NCBI RefSeq assembly: GCF_001570565.1
Contig: NZ_BBXE01000013.1
Location: forward strand, 390,984 to 454,983
Source of the DNA: Herbidospora yilanensis
Lineage (GTDB): Bacteria; Actinomycetota; Actinomycetes; Streptosporangiales; Streptosporangiaceae
Direction of reading: 5' to 3'
Length of the DNA: 64,000 nt
The translations under genes and the position numbers were made by a program. Positions 25,457-33,693 of the stretch are shown in pieces. The notes beneath the pieces were generated by a model, which was not told the origin of the DNA, did no database searches, and saw only the letters and a program-made list of their open reading frames with translations. Every line of letters begins with the position of its first letter. The stretch's first letter is position 1.

Positions 25457-26089
25457 ATGCCCGACCTGCCGACGCTCGCCGTCTTCTCCGTCGCCACCCT
25501 GGCGCTGCTGCTCGTGCCCGGCCCCGCCGTGGTCTACATCGTCACCCGCAGCGTCGCCCAGGGCCGCGCCGCCGGGATGGTGTCGGTGCTCGGCGTGCAC
25601 GCCGGGTCGCTCGTCCACATCGCCGCCGCCGCGCTCGGCATCAGCGCGATCCTGGCCGCCTCGGCCACGGCGTTCACCATCGTCAAGTACGCCGGCGCGG
25701 CCTACCTCGTCTACCTGGGCGTCCGCAAGCTCATGGACCGGACGTCGGGCGCCGAGGCCGTGGTGACCGAGACCCCGAAGGCCCGCCTGTTCGGCGAGGG
25801 CTTCGTGGTGAACGTGCTCAACCCGAAGACCGCCATCTTCTTCCTGGCCTTCCTGCCGCAGTTCGCCGACCCGCACGCCGGCCCGCTGGCCCCGCAGATC
25901 GTGCTGCTCGGCATGATCTGGGTCGTCCTCGGCATGGCCAGCGACGGAACCTACGCCCTGGCCGCCTCCGCGCTGGCCGGACGCCTGAAGAGGTCGGCGA
26001 CGGCCCGGCGGCGGCTCGACGTCGGCAGCGGGGTCGTCTACATCGCCCTCGGCGGGGTGGCCGCCTTCACCGGCGAACCGACGAAGTAG
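25457..26089 (+). CDS. LysE family amino-acid exporter
   Basis: A 210-residue membrane protein with six predicted helices and the LysE/RhtB signature near the N terminus (LLLVPGPAVVYIVTRSVAQGRAAG) and at mid-protein (GEGFVVNVLNPKTAIFFLAFLPQF). The family exports amino acids such as threonine, homoserine or lysine, driven by the proton gradient. It lies 28 bp after the LysR gene but has its own apparent promoter. It may relieve build-up of the amino acid handled by the adjacent PLP enzyme; that link is inference. Confidence 0.88.
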   Translation: MPDLPTLAVFSVATLALLLVPGPAVVYIVTRSVAQGRAAGMVSVLGVHAGSLVHIAAAALGISAILAASATAFTIVKYAGAAYLVYLGVRKLMDRTSGAEAVVTETPKARLFGEGFVVNVLNPKTAIFFLAFLPQFADPHAGPLAPQIVLLGMIWVVLGMASDGTYALAASALAGRLKRSATARRRLDVGSGVVYIALGGVAAFTGEPTK

Positions 26090-26124
26090 CCGGTTCTGTC
26101 GGTGCCGTCCGACACGATGGCGGC

Positions 26125-26709
26125 ATGATTCACGCGGGCATCACCATCTCCCTCGACGGTTTCGTCGCCGGCCCGAACTGGGCCCCCGGCCGTGGTCTCG
26201 GCGACGGCGGCGAACGCCTCCACTACTGGGTCTTCGGCGGGCCGTGGAGCTACGACAAGCCGTCCTTCGACGGCGACCTCCATCCGGTCGACGCCCAGGT
26301 CATCGCCGACATGAGCCAGGCGGGCGCCGTCATCGTCGGCCGGGGCATGTTCGACGCGGCCGGCCAGTGGGGCGGCGAGAACCCGTTCGCCAGCCCGATC
26401 TTCGTGCTGACCAACCGCGTCACCGGCGACCTGCCTACCGCCTTCACCTACGTCACCGGCGCCGAGGAGGCGCTGAAGCAGGCGAGGGAGACGGCCGGCG
26501 GCCGCCCGATCGCCATCGGCGGCGGCGCCGACGTGATCCGGCAGTATCTCCGGATGGGCGTGGTCGACCGGCTCTCGATCACCATCGCGCCGGTGGTCCT
26601 GGGCGGCGGCACCGCCCTGTTCGACGGCACCTTCCAGGCCGACCTCGACCTGGTCGACTGCCGCACCTCACCCCTGGCGACCCACCTCACCTACGACATC
26701 AGACGCTGA
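26125..26709 (+). CDS. RibD C-terminal/dihydrofolate reductase-fold protein
   Basis: A 194-residue NADPH-dependent reductase-like protein of the dihydrofolate-reductase fold. The N terminus HAGITISLDGFVAGPN, the block AGAVIVGRGMFDAAGQWGG, and IAIGGGADVIRQYLRMGVVDRLSITIAPVVLGGGTALFDG match the family. Stand-alone members are common in actinobacteria with unknown substrates; it is not the riboflavin enzyme itself, since the deaminase domain is absent. CACGAT ends 6 bases ahead of the ATG, again leaderless-like. It lies 35 bp after LysE. Confidence 0.85.
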   Translation: MIHAGITISLDGFVAGPNWAPGRGLGDGGERLHYWVFGGPWSYDKPSFDGDLHPVDAQVIADMSQAGAVIVGRGMFDAAGQWGGENPFASPIFVLTNRVTGDLPTAFTYVTGAEEALKQARETAGGRPIAIGGGADVIRQYLRMGVVDRLSITIAPVVLGGGTALFDGTFQADLDLVDCRTSPLATHLTYDIRR

Positions 26710-26713
26710 CCGC

Positions 26714-28273
26714 TCAGGTGAACTGTTCGCGGGCCCATCGGTAGTCGGCCTTGCCCGACGGTGAGCGCACCAGTTCGTCGACGAACGCATACTGCCGGGG
26801 CACCTTGTAGCCCGACAGGCGTTCGCGGCAGTGGGCGTCCAGGTCCGCGTCCGTGAGGTCCTTGGTGCGGGGTTCGACGACGGCGGCGACGCGGTGGCCC
26901 CAGCGGTCGTCGGGCAGGCCGGTCACCACCGCGTCGAAGACGCCCGGGTGGCCCTTCAGGACGGCCTCGACCTCTTCGGGGAAGACCTTCTCCCCACCGG
27001 TGTTGATGCACTGGGAGCCGCGGCCGTAGACGCGGATGGCGCCGTCCTCCTCCACGCGGGCGAGGTCGCCGGTGAGCAGCCACTTCACGCCGTCGGGGCC
27101 GGTCACGAAGGTCTCGGCGGTCTTGGCCGGGTCCTTGTAGTAGCCGTGGGCGATCCGGCCGGTCTTGGCCACGACGCCCATCTCGCCGGGGGCGACCGGG
27201 CGCAGCGCGCCGTCCAGGACGGCCATCGTCGCGTTCGGGTTGGGCTGGTATCTCAGGCCCGCCTCCGGCGACGACCCGGCGACCGCCGAGGCGGTGTAGC
27301 CCGACTCCGTCGAGCCGAAGCTGTCCATGATCATGACGTTCGGGAGCAGCGCCTGGAGGCGGTCGCGGACGGCGCCGGTCAGGATCGCGCCGGTCGAGCT
27401 GAGCACGAACAGCGACGACAGGTCGTAGTCGCCGGTCTCCAGCGCGTCGGCCAGTGGGACCGCCATCGCGTCGCCGGTGATCGTGATCGACACGACCTTC
27501 TCGCGCCCGATCGCGCGCAGCACCGCGTCGGCCTCGAAGCGCGGCACGAAGACCATCGTGGCGCCCATCCAGAACGCGATGAACGTGCCCATCTGGGCGG
27601 CGCCGTGCATGAGCGGGGCCGCCGCCATCATGGTGAGCGGCCCCGCGTTCCGGGCCTGCTCGATCACCCCTTCGGGTGCGGTGTGCGGGGGGCCGTAGGG
27701 GTTGCCGCCGCCGAAGGCCATGAACAGGTCCTCGTGCGTCCACAACACGCCTTTGGGCAGGCCGGTGGTCCCGCCGGTGTAGATGATGTAGAGGTCCGCG
27801 CCGTCGCGCGGGCCGAAGTCCCGTTCCGCTGAGCCCACGACCGCTGCCCGGTACGGCACCGCGTCCGCGATGGCCGAATCGCCCACCGCGATCAGGTGCC
27901 GCATCCGGCCGGTCCGGGCGGCGAGCACCCTCTCGTCGAACGACGCGTCGTAGAACAGGGCGACGATGTCCGAGTCGTCGTACAGGTAGCTCAGCTCCGC
28001 CGCGACGTAGCGGTAGTTGACGTTCACCGGCACCGCGCGGATCTTCAGGATCGCCAGCAGCGCGGTCACGTATTCGAGCCCGTTGTAGAGGTGGATGCCG
28101 ACGTGCTCCCCGGGGGCGACGTGCCGGGCGAGGTGGTGGGCCAGCCGGGTCGCGGCGTCGTCGAGTTCGGCGTAGGTCGCCCGGTCGTCGCCGCAGACGA
28201 CGGCGGTCCGGTCGCCGATCGCGTCGGCCAGGCCCTCGAAGAGGTCGGCGTGGTGGAAGTGCATCGGGCTCAT
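26714..28273 (-). CDS. FadD19-like steroid acyl-CoA synthetase
   Basis: A 519-residue AMP-binding CoA ligase, last gene of the minus-strand catabolic operon. The P-loop is YTGGTTGLPKGVLWTHEDLF, and the A5 block is MDSFGSTESGY. The C-terminal region (GRGSQCINTGGEKVFPEEVE, then RSPSGKADYRWA with the catalytic Lys) closely follows mycobacterial FadD19. FadD19 activates the C26 carboxyl of the cholesterol or C24-branched sterol side chain. Its ATG overlaps the Ltp3-like gene stop by 4 bp (ATGA). Pairing with Ltp3/Ltp4-like enzymes and a crotonase supports a sterol side-chain role. Assignment is by remembered sequence similarity, not by a search. Confidence 0.85.
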   Translation of the reverse strand: MSPMHFHHADLFEGLADAIGDRTAVVCGDDRATYAELDDAATRLAHHLARHVAPGEHVGIHLYNGLEYVTALLAILKIRAVPVNVNYRYVAAELSYLYDDSDIVALFYDASFDERVLAARTGRMRHLIAVGDSAIADAVPYRAAVVGSAERDFGPRDGADLYIIYTGGTTGLPKGVLWTHEDLFMAFGGGNPYGPPHTAPEGVIEQARNAGPLTMMAAAPLMHGAAQMGTFIAFWMGATMVFVPRFEADAVLRAIGREKVVSITITGDAMAVPLADALETGDYDLSSLFVLSSTGAILTGAVRDRLQALLPNVMIMDSFGSTESGYTASAVAGSSPEAGLRYQPNPNATMAVLDGALRPVAPGEMGVVAKTGRIAHGYYKDPAKTAETFVTGPDGVKWLLTGDLARVEEDGAIRVYGRGSQCINTGGEKVFPEEVEAVLKGHPGVFDAVVTGLPDDRWGHRVAAVVEPRTKDLTDADLDAHCRERLSGYKVPRQYAFVDELVRSPSGKADYRWAREQFT

Positions 28274-29418
28274 GGCTTCTCCGCTCCGACGATCCACATG
28301 GCGAAGAACTGCGCGCCTCCGCCGTACGCGTGCCCGAGGGCCCTCCTGGCCCCCTCGACCTGGTGTTCGCCCGCCATGCCCCGGACCTGGAGCGCGGCCT
28401 CGGCGAAGCGGATGAGGCCGGAGGCGCCGATCGGGTTGCTCGACAACACGCCGCCGGAGGCGTTCCACGGGATGTCGCCGTCGAGCGCGGTGGCGCCCGC
28501 CTCGGTGAGCTTCCAGCCCTCGTTGACGCCGCAGAAGCCGAGGTTCTCCAGCCACATGGGCTCGTACCAGCTGAACGGCACGTAGACCTCGGCCACGTCG
28601 AGGTCGCGGCGGGGGTCGGTCACGCCGGCCTGGCGGTAGACGTCGGCGGCGCAGTCGATCCCGGCCTGCGGGCTGACCGTGTCGCGGCCGGCCCGGAAGA
28701 TCGGCTCGGAGCGCATCGCGCCGCCGTGCACCCAGGCCGGGGTCCCGGTGACCGCCCGTTCCGACGACAACACGATCGCGCACGCGCCGTCGGACGACGG
28801 GCAGGTCTCCAGGTAGCGGATCGGCTCCCACAACATGGGCGTCGACTCGACCATGGCCCGGTCGATGCCGGGGATCCGCAGGTGCGCGTAGGGGTTCTTC
28901 ACCGCGTTCAGCCGGTCTTTGACCGCGACGAGCGTGCCGATGTGGTCGGGGGCGCCCGACCGCCGCATGTACTCGCGGATGTGCGGGGCGAAGTAGCCGC
29001 CCGCACCCACGACCAGCGACGACGTGAACGGGAGATGGGTGGTCAGCGCCCACGTGGCGTTCGATTCGCTCTGTTTCTCGTACGCCACCACCAGCACCCG
29101 GTCGTGCACGCCGCCCTGGATGAGCGAGGCCCCGACCAGCGCCGTGGAGCCGCCGACGCTCCCGGCCGTGTGCACCCGCGTCATGGGCTTCCCGGCCGCG
29201 CCGAGGGCGTCGGCGAGGTAGGCCTCCGGCATCATGACGCCCTCGAACAGGTCGGGCGCCTTGCCGACGACGACCGCGTCGATGTCGGCGAAGGTGAGCC
29301 CGGCGTCCTCCAGGGCACGCAGCGCCGCCTCCCTGACCAGCCCCGCCATGGAGACGTCCCGGCGCCGGGTCGTGTAGTGGGTCTGGCCGACCCCGATGAC
29401 CGCGCAACGATTGCCCAT
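28270..29418 (-). CDS. Ltp3-like thiolase-fold lipid-transfer protein/aldolase
   Basis: A 382-residue thiolase-fold enzyme. Blocks VSMAGLVREAALRALEDAG, VVVGKAPDLFEGVMMPE, RVHTAGSVGGSTA, CPSSDGACAIVLSSE and GHAYGGGAQFFAMWIVGAEKP closely follow mycobacterial Ltp3. Proteins of this group (Ltp2, Ltp3, Ltp4) act in sterol side-chain removal; Ltp2 is a retro-aldolase that needs a DUF35 partner. The catalytic nucleophile of classical thiolases is not evident in the usual spot, where VHTAGSVGG replaces a Cys motif. It overlaps the Ltp4-like gene upstream by 1 bp and the FadD19-like gene downstream by 4 bp. Confidence 0.85.
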   Translation of the reverse strand: MGNRCAVIGVGQTHYTTRRRDVSMAGLVREAALRALEDAGLTFADIDAVVVGKAPDLFEGVMMPEAYLADALGAAGKPMTRVHTAGSVGGSTALVGASLIQGGVHDRVLVVAYEKQSESNATWALTTHLPFTSSLVVGAGGYFAPHIREYMRRSGAPDHIGTLVAVKDRLNAVKNPYAHLRIPGIDRAMVESTPMLWEPIRYLETCPSSDGACAIVLSSERAVTGTPAWVHGGAMRSEPIFRAGRDTVSPQAGIDCAADVYRQAGVTDPRRDLDVAEVYVPFSWYEPMWLENLGFCGVNEGWKLTEAGATALDGDIPWNASGGVLSSNPIGASGLIRFAEAALQVRGMAGEHQVEGARRALGHAYGGGAQFFAMWIVGAEKP

Positions 29419-30395
29419 CACGACTCCCGGGACAGGACGGCGACGAGGTTGTGCTGCAGGCAGGGCCCGCTGGTGGCGTGGGCGACGGCCCGGTGGGCGG
29501 TGCCGTCCATGACCCTGGCCGCGGCCTCGCCGATGCGGATCAGCCCGGTCGCCATGACGGGGTTGGCGGCGAGCGGGCCGCCGGAGGGGTTGATCACCGT
29601 GTCGCCGGGGAGGCCGAGCGCCTCGGCGAGGATCGTCTCCTCGTGGGCGAACTGGACGTGCAGTTCGGCGACGTCGACAGGGCCCTCGCCGACCCCCGCC
29701 GCCGTCGCGGCAGCGGCGGCGGAGGCCGACCGGGCGAGATCCCGCATGCCCGGATAGTGGGGGTCTATGCGGTGCGCGATGCCGTTGATGTAGGCGAGGT
29801 TCGTGCGGTCCCGGAGGAGATCGCCCGCGACCAGCACGATCGCGGCGGCTCCGTCGGTGATCGGGGCGGTCTCCACGGGTTCGGGGAGCTTGAGCGCGTA
29901 GGGGTTGGTCTGGGCGGACTCCCAGCTCCGCCGGGCGATCGAAGCGGTGTCGCTTTTCACCGAAGCGCCCTGGAGGCCCGCGTAGGAGAGCTGGTCGAGG
30001 CCGAGCGGCGCCAGGTAGTAGGGGTCGAGCTGGAGGGTCATGATCTCGCGCAGGTCGCCCATCGACGACTTGCCGAAGCCGTAGACCAGGGCGGAGTCGA
30101 CGTCGCCGTGTTGTAATCGCACCCACGCCTCGTACAGCGCGAAGGCGGCGTCCATCTCGACGTGGCTCTCCTGGATGGGCGGCCACGCGCCGAGCGCGTC
30201 GAGGGCCGACACGAACGAGAACGGCGCCCCGGCCAGATAGTCGCAGCTCCCCGAGCAGGTGAAGCCGAATTCGGTGAGGCCCGACTGTTCGCGTACCGCC
30301 CGGATGACCGGCAGGATCAACTCCGCCTCGGCGAGCCCGGTGTCGTGGTCGGTGTGCGTGGTCTGCGCGAACGCCGCGACGGCGACCGGTCTCAT
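29418..30395 (-). CDS. Ltp4-like thiolase-fold lipid-transfer protein
   Basis: A 325-residue thiolase-fold protein matching mycobacterial Ltp4: FTCSGSCDYLAGAPFSFV, IQESHVEMDAAFALYEAWV, FGKSSMGDLREIMTLQLDPYY and the C-terminal INPSGGPLAANPVMATGLIR then ATSGPCLQHNLVAVL. The last cysteine (GPCLQ) lies where thiolases carry an active-site residue. It probably works as a heteromer with the neighbouring Ltp3-like protein and the DUF35 protein. ATG 30395 overlaps the DUF35 stop by one base (TGATG) and its own stop overlaps the Ltp3-like start in the same way. GTG 30398 is an alternative start. Confidence 0.85.
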   Translation of the reverse strand: MRPVAVAAFAQTTHTDHDTGLAEAELILPVIRAVREQSGLTEFGFTCSGSCDYLAGAPFSFVSALDALGAWPPIQESHVEMDAAFALYEAWVRLQHGDVDSALVYGFGKSSMGDLREIMTLQLDPYYLAPLGLDQLSYAGLQGASVKSDTASIARRSWESAQTNPYALKLPEPVETAPITDGAAAIVLVAGDLLRDRTNLAYINGIAHRIDPHYPGMRDLARSASAAAAATAAGVGEGPVDVAELHVQFAHEETILAEALGLPGDTVINPSGGPLAANPVMATGLIRIGEAAARVMDGTAHRAVAHATSGPCLQHNLVAVLSRES

Positions 30396-31303
30396 CACGC
30401 CTCCCGTTCCGGCGCGAACCACTTCACGGTCCCGCCCTCGAACACGGCCCGCACCCGCAGCCCCTCGGTGACCCGCTCCGGCGGGACCTCCGCGAGCAGC
30501 GCGATGATCGGGGTGTCGGCCCCGTCGAGCAGGATGTACGCCGACACGAACGGCACCTGCGGCGCCCTCGGATCGGGCAGGTTGTTGATCGCGAACGTGG
30601 TGACCGTGCCCGCCGGCCCGACCTCCAGTTCCTCCTCGATGACCGACCCGCACTGCGGGCACGAGAGCCGGTAGGGCACGTAGACGCCGTCACACGTCGG
30701 GCAGCGGCCCGCGAGGAAGACCTCGCGGGTCAGCGCGTCGAGGTAGCGGGCCAGGGCGGCGCCCGGCGTCACCGTGTACTCGGTCCGCACGTTCGCCACG
30801 ATCGTGGTCACCTCGGGCACGAAACACTCGACGTCGGTGATCGAGCCGACCCGGTCGTGCCGCCAGCGCGGCCACACCCGCATGCCGGTCCGCATGGCCT
30901 TGACGGTCCCGGCGTCCACGGCGTGCACGAGCGAGGTGTGCGCGGCGTCGAGCCGGATCAGCGCCCACGCGAACGGCCGGTCGAGGGGGTGGTTCTTGCG
31001 CGGTTCCCCCACCCAGGTCCACTCGCGGACGGTCCCGGCCGGGCCGACCTCGACGAAGTCATGAGAGAGCACGGGGTCGCGGGCCGGGGCCGTCCGCTCG
31101 GGCGTCGTCAGCGTCGGCTCGCCGGTCGCCGGGTCGTACTCCAGCGGCGGCACCAGCACCTTCCCGGCCGCGGTGCGCACGCCGACGATCCGGCCCGCCC
31201 GCAACTCGGTGAGGAAGCGGCCGATCACCGGCCCGGTCGAGCGGGTGTAACCGCCGGGGAACTCCAGCACGTGGTTGATCTCGGGGTTCGGTTCAGATGG
31301 CAC
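30395..31303 (-). CDS. DUF35 OB-fold/zinc-ribbon protein (thiolase partner)
   Basis: A 302-residue protein with two OB-fold halves. The first (residues about 80-175; VGPAGTVREWTWVGEP) has no zinc site. The second carries a rubredoxin-like zinc ribbon, CPTCDGVYVPYRLSCPQC, at about 200-217 and the OB domain after it (VGPAGTVTTFAINNLPDP). DUF35 proteins bind thiolase-fold aldolases and are needed for their activity or stability, as in Ltp2-ChsH2. It immediately precedes the Ltp4-like and Ltp3-like genes, an order I recall from the mycobacterial Rv3521-ltp4-ltp3 region. Its start overlaps the upstream synthetase by 11 bp. Confidence 0.85.
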   Translation of the reverse strand: MPSEPNPEINHVLEFPGGYTRSTGPVIGRFLTELRAGRIVGVRTAAGKVLVPPLEYDPATGEPTLTTPERTAPARDPVLSHDFVEVGPAGTVREWTWVGEPRKNHPLDRPFAWALIRLDAAHTSLVHAVDAGTVKAMRTGMRVWPRWRHDRVGSITDVECFVPEVTTIVANVRTEYTVTPGAALARYLDALTREVFLAGRCPTCDGVYVPYRLSCPQCGSVIEEELEVGPAGTVTTFAINNLPDPRAPQVPFVSAYILLDGADTPIIALLAEVPPERVTEGLRVRAVFEGGTVKWFAPEREA

Positions 31304-32825
31304 TGGCCCGGCCCTCCCAGTAAGGCGCCCGGAGTTTGCGTTTCAGCAGCTTGCCGTTGGGTTCGCGGGGCATCTCGGCGATGAAGTCGATGGTCTTGGG
31401 CCACTTCATCGTCGACAGCCGTCCCCGCAGCGAGTCGAGCAGTTCGGCGGCCAGCTCGGGGCCGGGGATCACCCCTTCCGCGGGCTCCACGACCGCCTTG
31501 ATCTGCTCGCCCCAGTCGTCGTCGGGGATGCCGAACACCGCGACGTCGGCGACCTTCGGGTGGACGAGCAGCTCGTTCTCGATCTCGGCCGGGTAGATGT
31601 TCGCCCCGCCCGAGATGATCAGGTCGGCCTTGCGGTCGCACAGGAACAGGAACCCGTCGCCGTCGAGGTAGCCGATGTCGCCGACGGTGAAGAAGTCGCG
31701 CAGCCGGTTGGCCTGCGTCTTCTCGGGGTCGCCCTTGTACTCGAACGCGGCGGCCCCCATCTTCATGTAGACGGTCCCGGGGGTGCCCCGCGGGACCTCC
31801 TCCATGGCGTCGTCGACGATCAGGAGTTCGCTGATCGGCCAGGCCTTGCCGACCGTGCCGGGATGTTTCCGCCAGTCCTCCGGGGTCGCGAGGGTGCCGC
31901 CGCCCTCGGTGGCGGCGTAGTACTCGTAGACGACGTCGCCCCACCAGTCGAGCATCGCCGCCTTGACCGGCACCGGGCAGGGCGCGGCGGCGTGGATCAT
32001 CCAGCGCAGCGACGACAGGTCGTAGCGCCCCCGCACCTCCTCCGGGAGCGACAACAACCGCTTGAAGTGCGTCGGGACCAGGTGGGAGTTGGTGATCCGG
32101 TGGCGCTCGCACAACCGCAGCGTCTCCTCGGCGTCCCACCGGTCCATCAGCACGAGCGTGTGGCCCATGTGCAGCGCGCTGCCGCCGAACTGGGTGACGG
32201 CGGTGTGGTAGGCGGGCGCGGTGACGAGGTGGGCGTTGGGCTGCCCGGGGGTGATGCCGAACAGCCTCAGCAGCGAGGTCATGAGCTCGGCCATGTCGTC
32301 GGGGTCGAGGCCGCTCAGCGCGCGCCGGACCCCTTTCGGGCGTCCGGTCGTGCCGGACGTGTAGTGCATCGTCGCCCCGGCGGTGCGATTCTCCGGCGGC
32401 GCGGCCGGTCCGGTGGGCGGGGGCGAGAAGCCCTCGATCTCCCCGAAGGCGAAACACCGCTCCGGCCCGAGCCCGGCCCTGCCGCGGGCCCCTTCGGCGG
32501 CGAACCTCTCGTCCACGAAGTAGGCCTTGGCCTCGCTGTCCGCGACGATGTACGCGATCTCCGGCCCCGTCAGGTGCCAGTTGACCGGCGTGTAGTACCA
32601 CCCGGCCTGCAGCGCCGCCAGGTAGAGCACCAGCCCGTCGGCCCCGTTGGGCACCAGCCCGCAGATCCCGTCGCCGGGTTTCAGCCCGAGCTCGCGCAGC
32701 CCGTGCACCAGCCCGTTCGCGCGGGCCAGCAGGTCACCCGCCGTGTGCTCGGTGCCGTCGGGATCGACCGCGGCGATCCAGGTCGGGTCGGCCTGCGCGA
32801 GCCGCCAGAATCCGAGTGAACCCAT
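31293..32825 (-). CDS. Acyl-CoA synthetase, first gene of sterol operon
   Basis: A 510-residue AMP-binding ligase. P-loop: MHYTSGTTGRPKGV (about residues 155-168); A5 block: VVYEYYAATEGGG; hinge: FTVGDIGYLDGDGF and CDRKADLIISGGANIYPAEIE; catalytic Lys in PREPNGKLLKRKLR. The ATG at 32825 follows AAGGAG. It heads the five-gene operon and faces the crotonase gene across a gap holding a KstR2-like site. It probably activates a sterol side-chain or ring-derived acid, distinct from the FadD19-like substrate. I cannot assign it to a numbered FadD. Confidence 0.82.
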   Translation of the reverse strand: MGSLGFWRLAQADPTWIAAVDPDGTEHTAGDLLARANGLVHGLRELGLKPGDGICGLVPNGADGLVLYLAALQAGWYYTPVNWHLTGPEIAYIVADSEAKAYFVDERFAAEGARGRAGLGPERCFAFGEIEGFSPPPTGPAAPPENRTAGATMHYTSGTTGRPKGVRRALSGLDPDDMAELMTSLLRLFGITPGQPNAHLVTAPAYHTAVTQFGGSALHMGHTLVLMDRWDAEETLRLCERHRITNSHLVPTHFKRLLSLPEEVRGRYDLSSLRWMIHAAAPCPVPVKAAMLDWWGDVVYEYYAATEGGGTLATPEDWRKHPGTVGKAWPISELLIVDDAMEEVPRGTPGTVYMKMGAAAFEYKGDPEKTQANRLRDFFTVGDIGYLDGDGFLFLCDRKADLIISGGANIYPAEIENELLVHPKVADVAVFGIPDDDWGEQIKAVVEPAEGVIPGPELAAELLDSLRGRLSTMKWPKTIDFIAEMPREPNGKLLKRKLRAPYWEGRASAI

Positions 32826-32839
32826 GAGCGCTCCTTCCA

Positions 32840-32853
32840 ACCAAGCGCTTGAT
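32840..32853. promoter_or_regulatory. KstR2-like operator
   Basis: ACCAAGCGCTTGAT fits AnCAAGnnCTTGnT, which I recall as the consensus for the TetR-family repressor KstR2 of mycobacterial sterol catabolism, at every fixed position. It lies 15 bp ahead of the synthetase ATG on one side and 30 bp ahead of the crotonase start on the other, so it could control both. No tetR gene is in the window. Confidence 0.55.
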
Positions 32854-32883
32854 CTCTGGAAGTCGGCGTCGGACAGTACGTAC

Positions 32884-33693
32884 GTGGAACGCCTGCCGAT
32901 CAGCACCCCGCACTGCCGGATCGACCGTGACGGTCACGTCGTGATCGTGACCATGGACCGCCAGGAGGCGCGCAACGCCCTCTCCACCGACATGCTCGTC
33001 GGGCTGGCGGAGGCCTGGACGTACATATCCGAACAAGAAGACGTCAGGGTCGGCATCCTGACCGGCGCGGGCGGCACGTTCTGCGCCGGCGCCGACCTGA
33101 AGGCCATGGCCAACCCGAGCGAGGACGAACACGTCCGGGCCCGGGCCGCCGAGATCCCCAACTACCACTGGCGCGGCCTGCTCCGCGAGGCCATGCCGAC
33201 CAAACCGATCATCTGCGCCGTCGAGGGCCATGCCGTCGCGGGCGGCACCGAACTGCTGGTCGGCACCGACCTGCGGGTGGTCGCCGAGAGCGCGACCCTG
33301 GGCCTGTTCGAGGCCAGGCGCGCGCTGTTCCCGATGGGCGGCAGCGCGATCCGGCTGGCCCGCCAGATCCCCTACGCCTTCGCGATGGACCTGCTGCTCA
33401 CCGGACGCCCGGTCGGCGCCCACGAGGCGCAGCGGATGGGCCTGGTCAACCAGGTCGTGCCCGACGGCCAGGCCCTCGCGCGAGCCAGGGAACTGGCCGA
33501 CGACGTGGCCGCCAGCGGGCCGCTCGCGGTGCGGGCGATCCTGCGGGCCTACCGCGACACCGTCGGGCTGCCGGAGGAGGAGGCGCTGAAGATCTCCGAC
33601 GCGCTCGGCTGGCCCGTCATCGGCAGCGAGGACGCCAAGGAGGGGGCCCGTGCCTTCCGGGACAAGCGGCCGGCCCGGTTCACCGGTCACTGA
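32884..33693 (+). CDS. EchA19-like enoyl-CoA hydratase/crotonase
   Basis: A 269-residue crotonase-fold enzyme. Oxyanion-hole regions are EARNALSTDML with GGTFCAGADLKAM, and AVEGHAVAGGTELLVGTDLRV; a catalytic glutamate is likely in GTEL. The stretch RRALFPMGGSAIRLARQIPYAFAMDLLLTGR closely follows mycobacterial EchA19, which hydrates the sterol side-chain enoyl-CoA and lies beside fadD19 there. Start chosen as GTG 32884, which gives the usual N terminus before STPHCRIDRDG; the frame is open further upstream across the operator, so the start is tentative. The 3' end overlaps the convergent monooxygenase gene by 14 bp. Confidence 0.85.
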   Translation: MERLPISTPHCRIDRDGHVVIVTMDRQEARNALSTDMLVGLAEAWTYISEQEDVRVGILTGAGGTFCAGADLKAMANPSEDEHVRARAAEIPNYHWRGLLREAMPTKPIICAVEGHAVAGGTELLVGTDLRVVAESATLGLFEARRALFPMGGSAIRLARQIPYAFAMDLLLTGRPVGAHEAQRMGLVNQVVPDGQALARARELADDVAASGPLAVRAILRAYRDTVGLPEEEALKISDALGWPVIGSEDAKEGARAFRDKRPARFTGH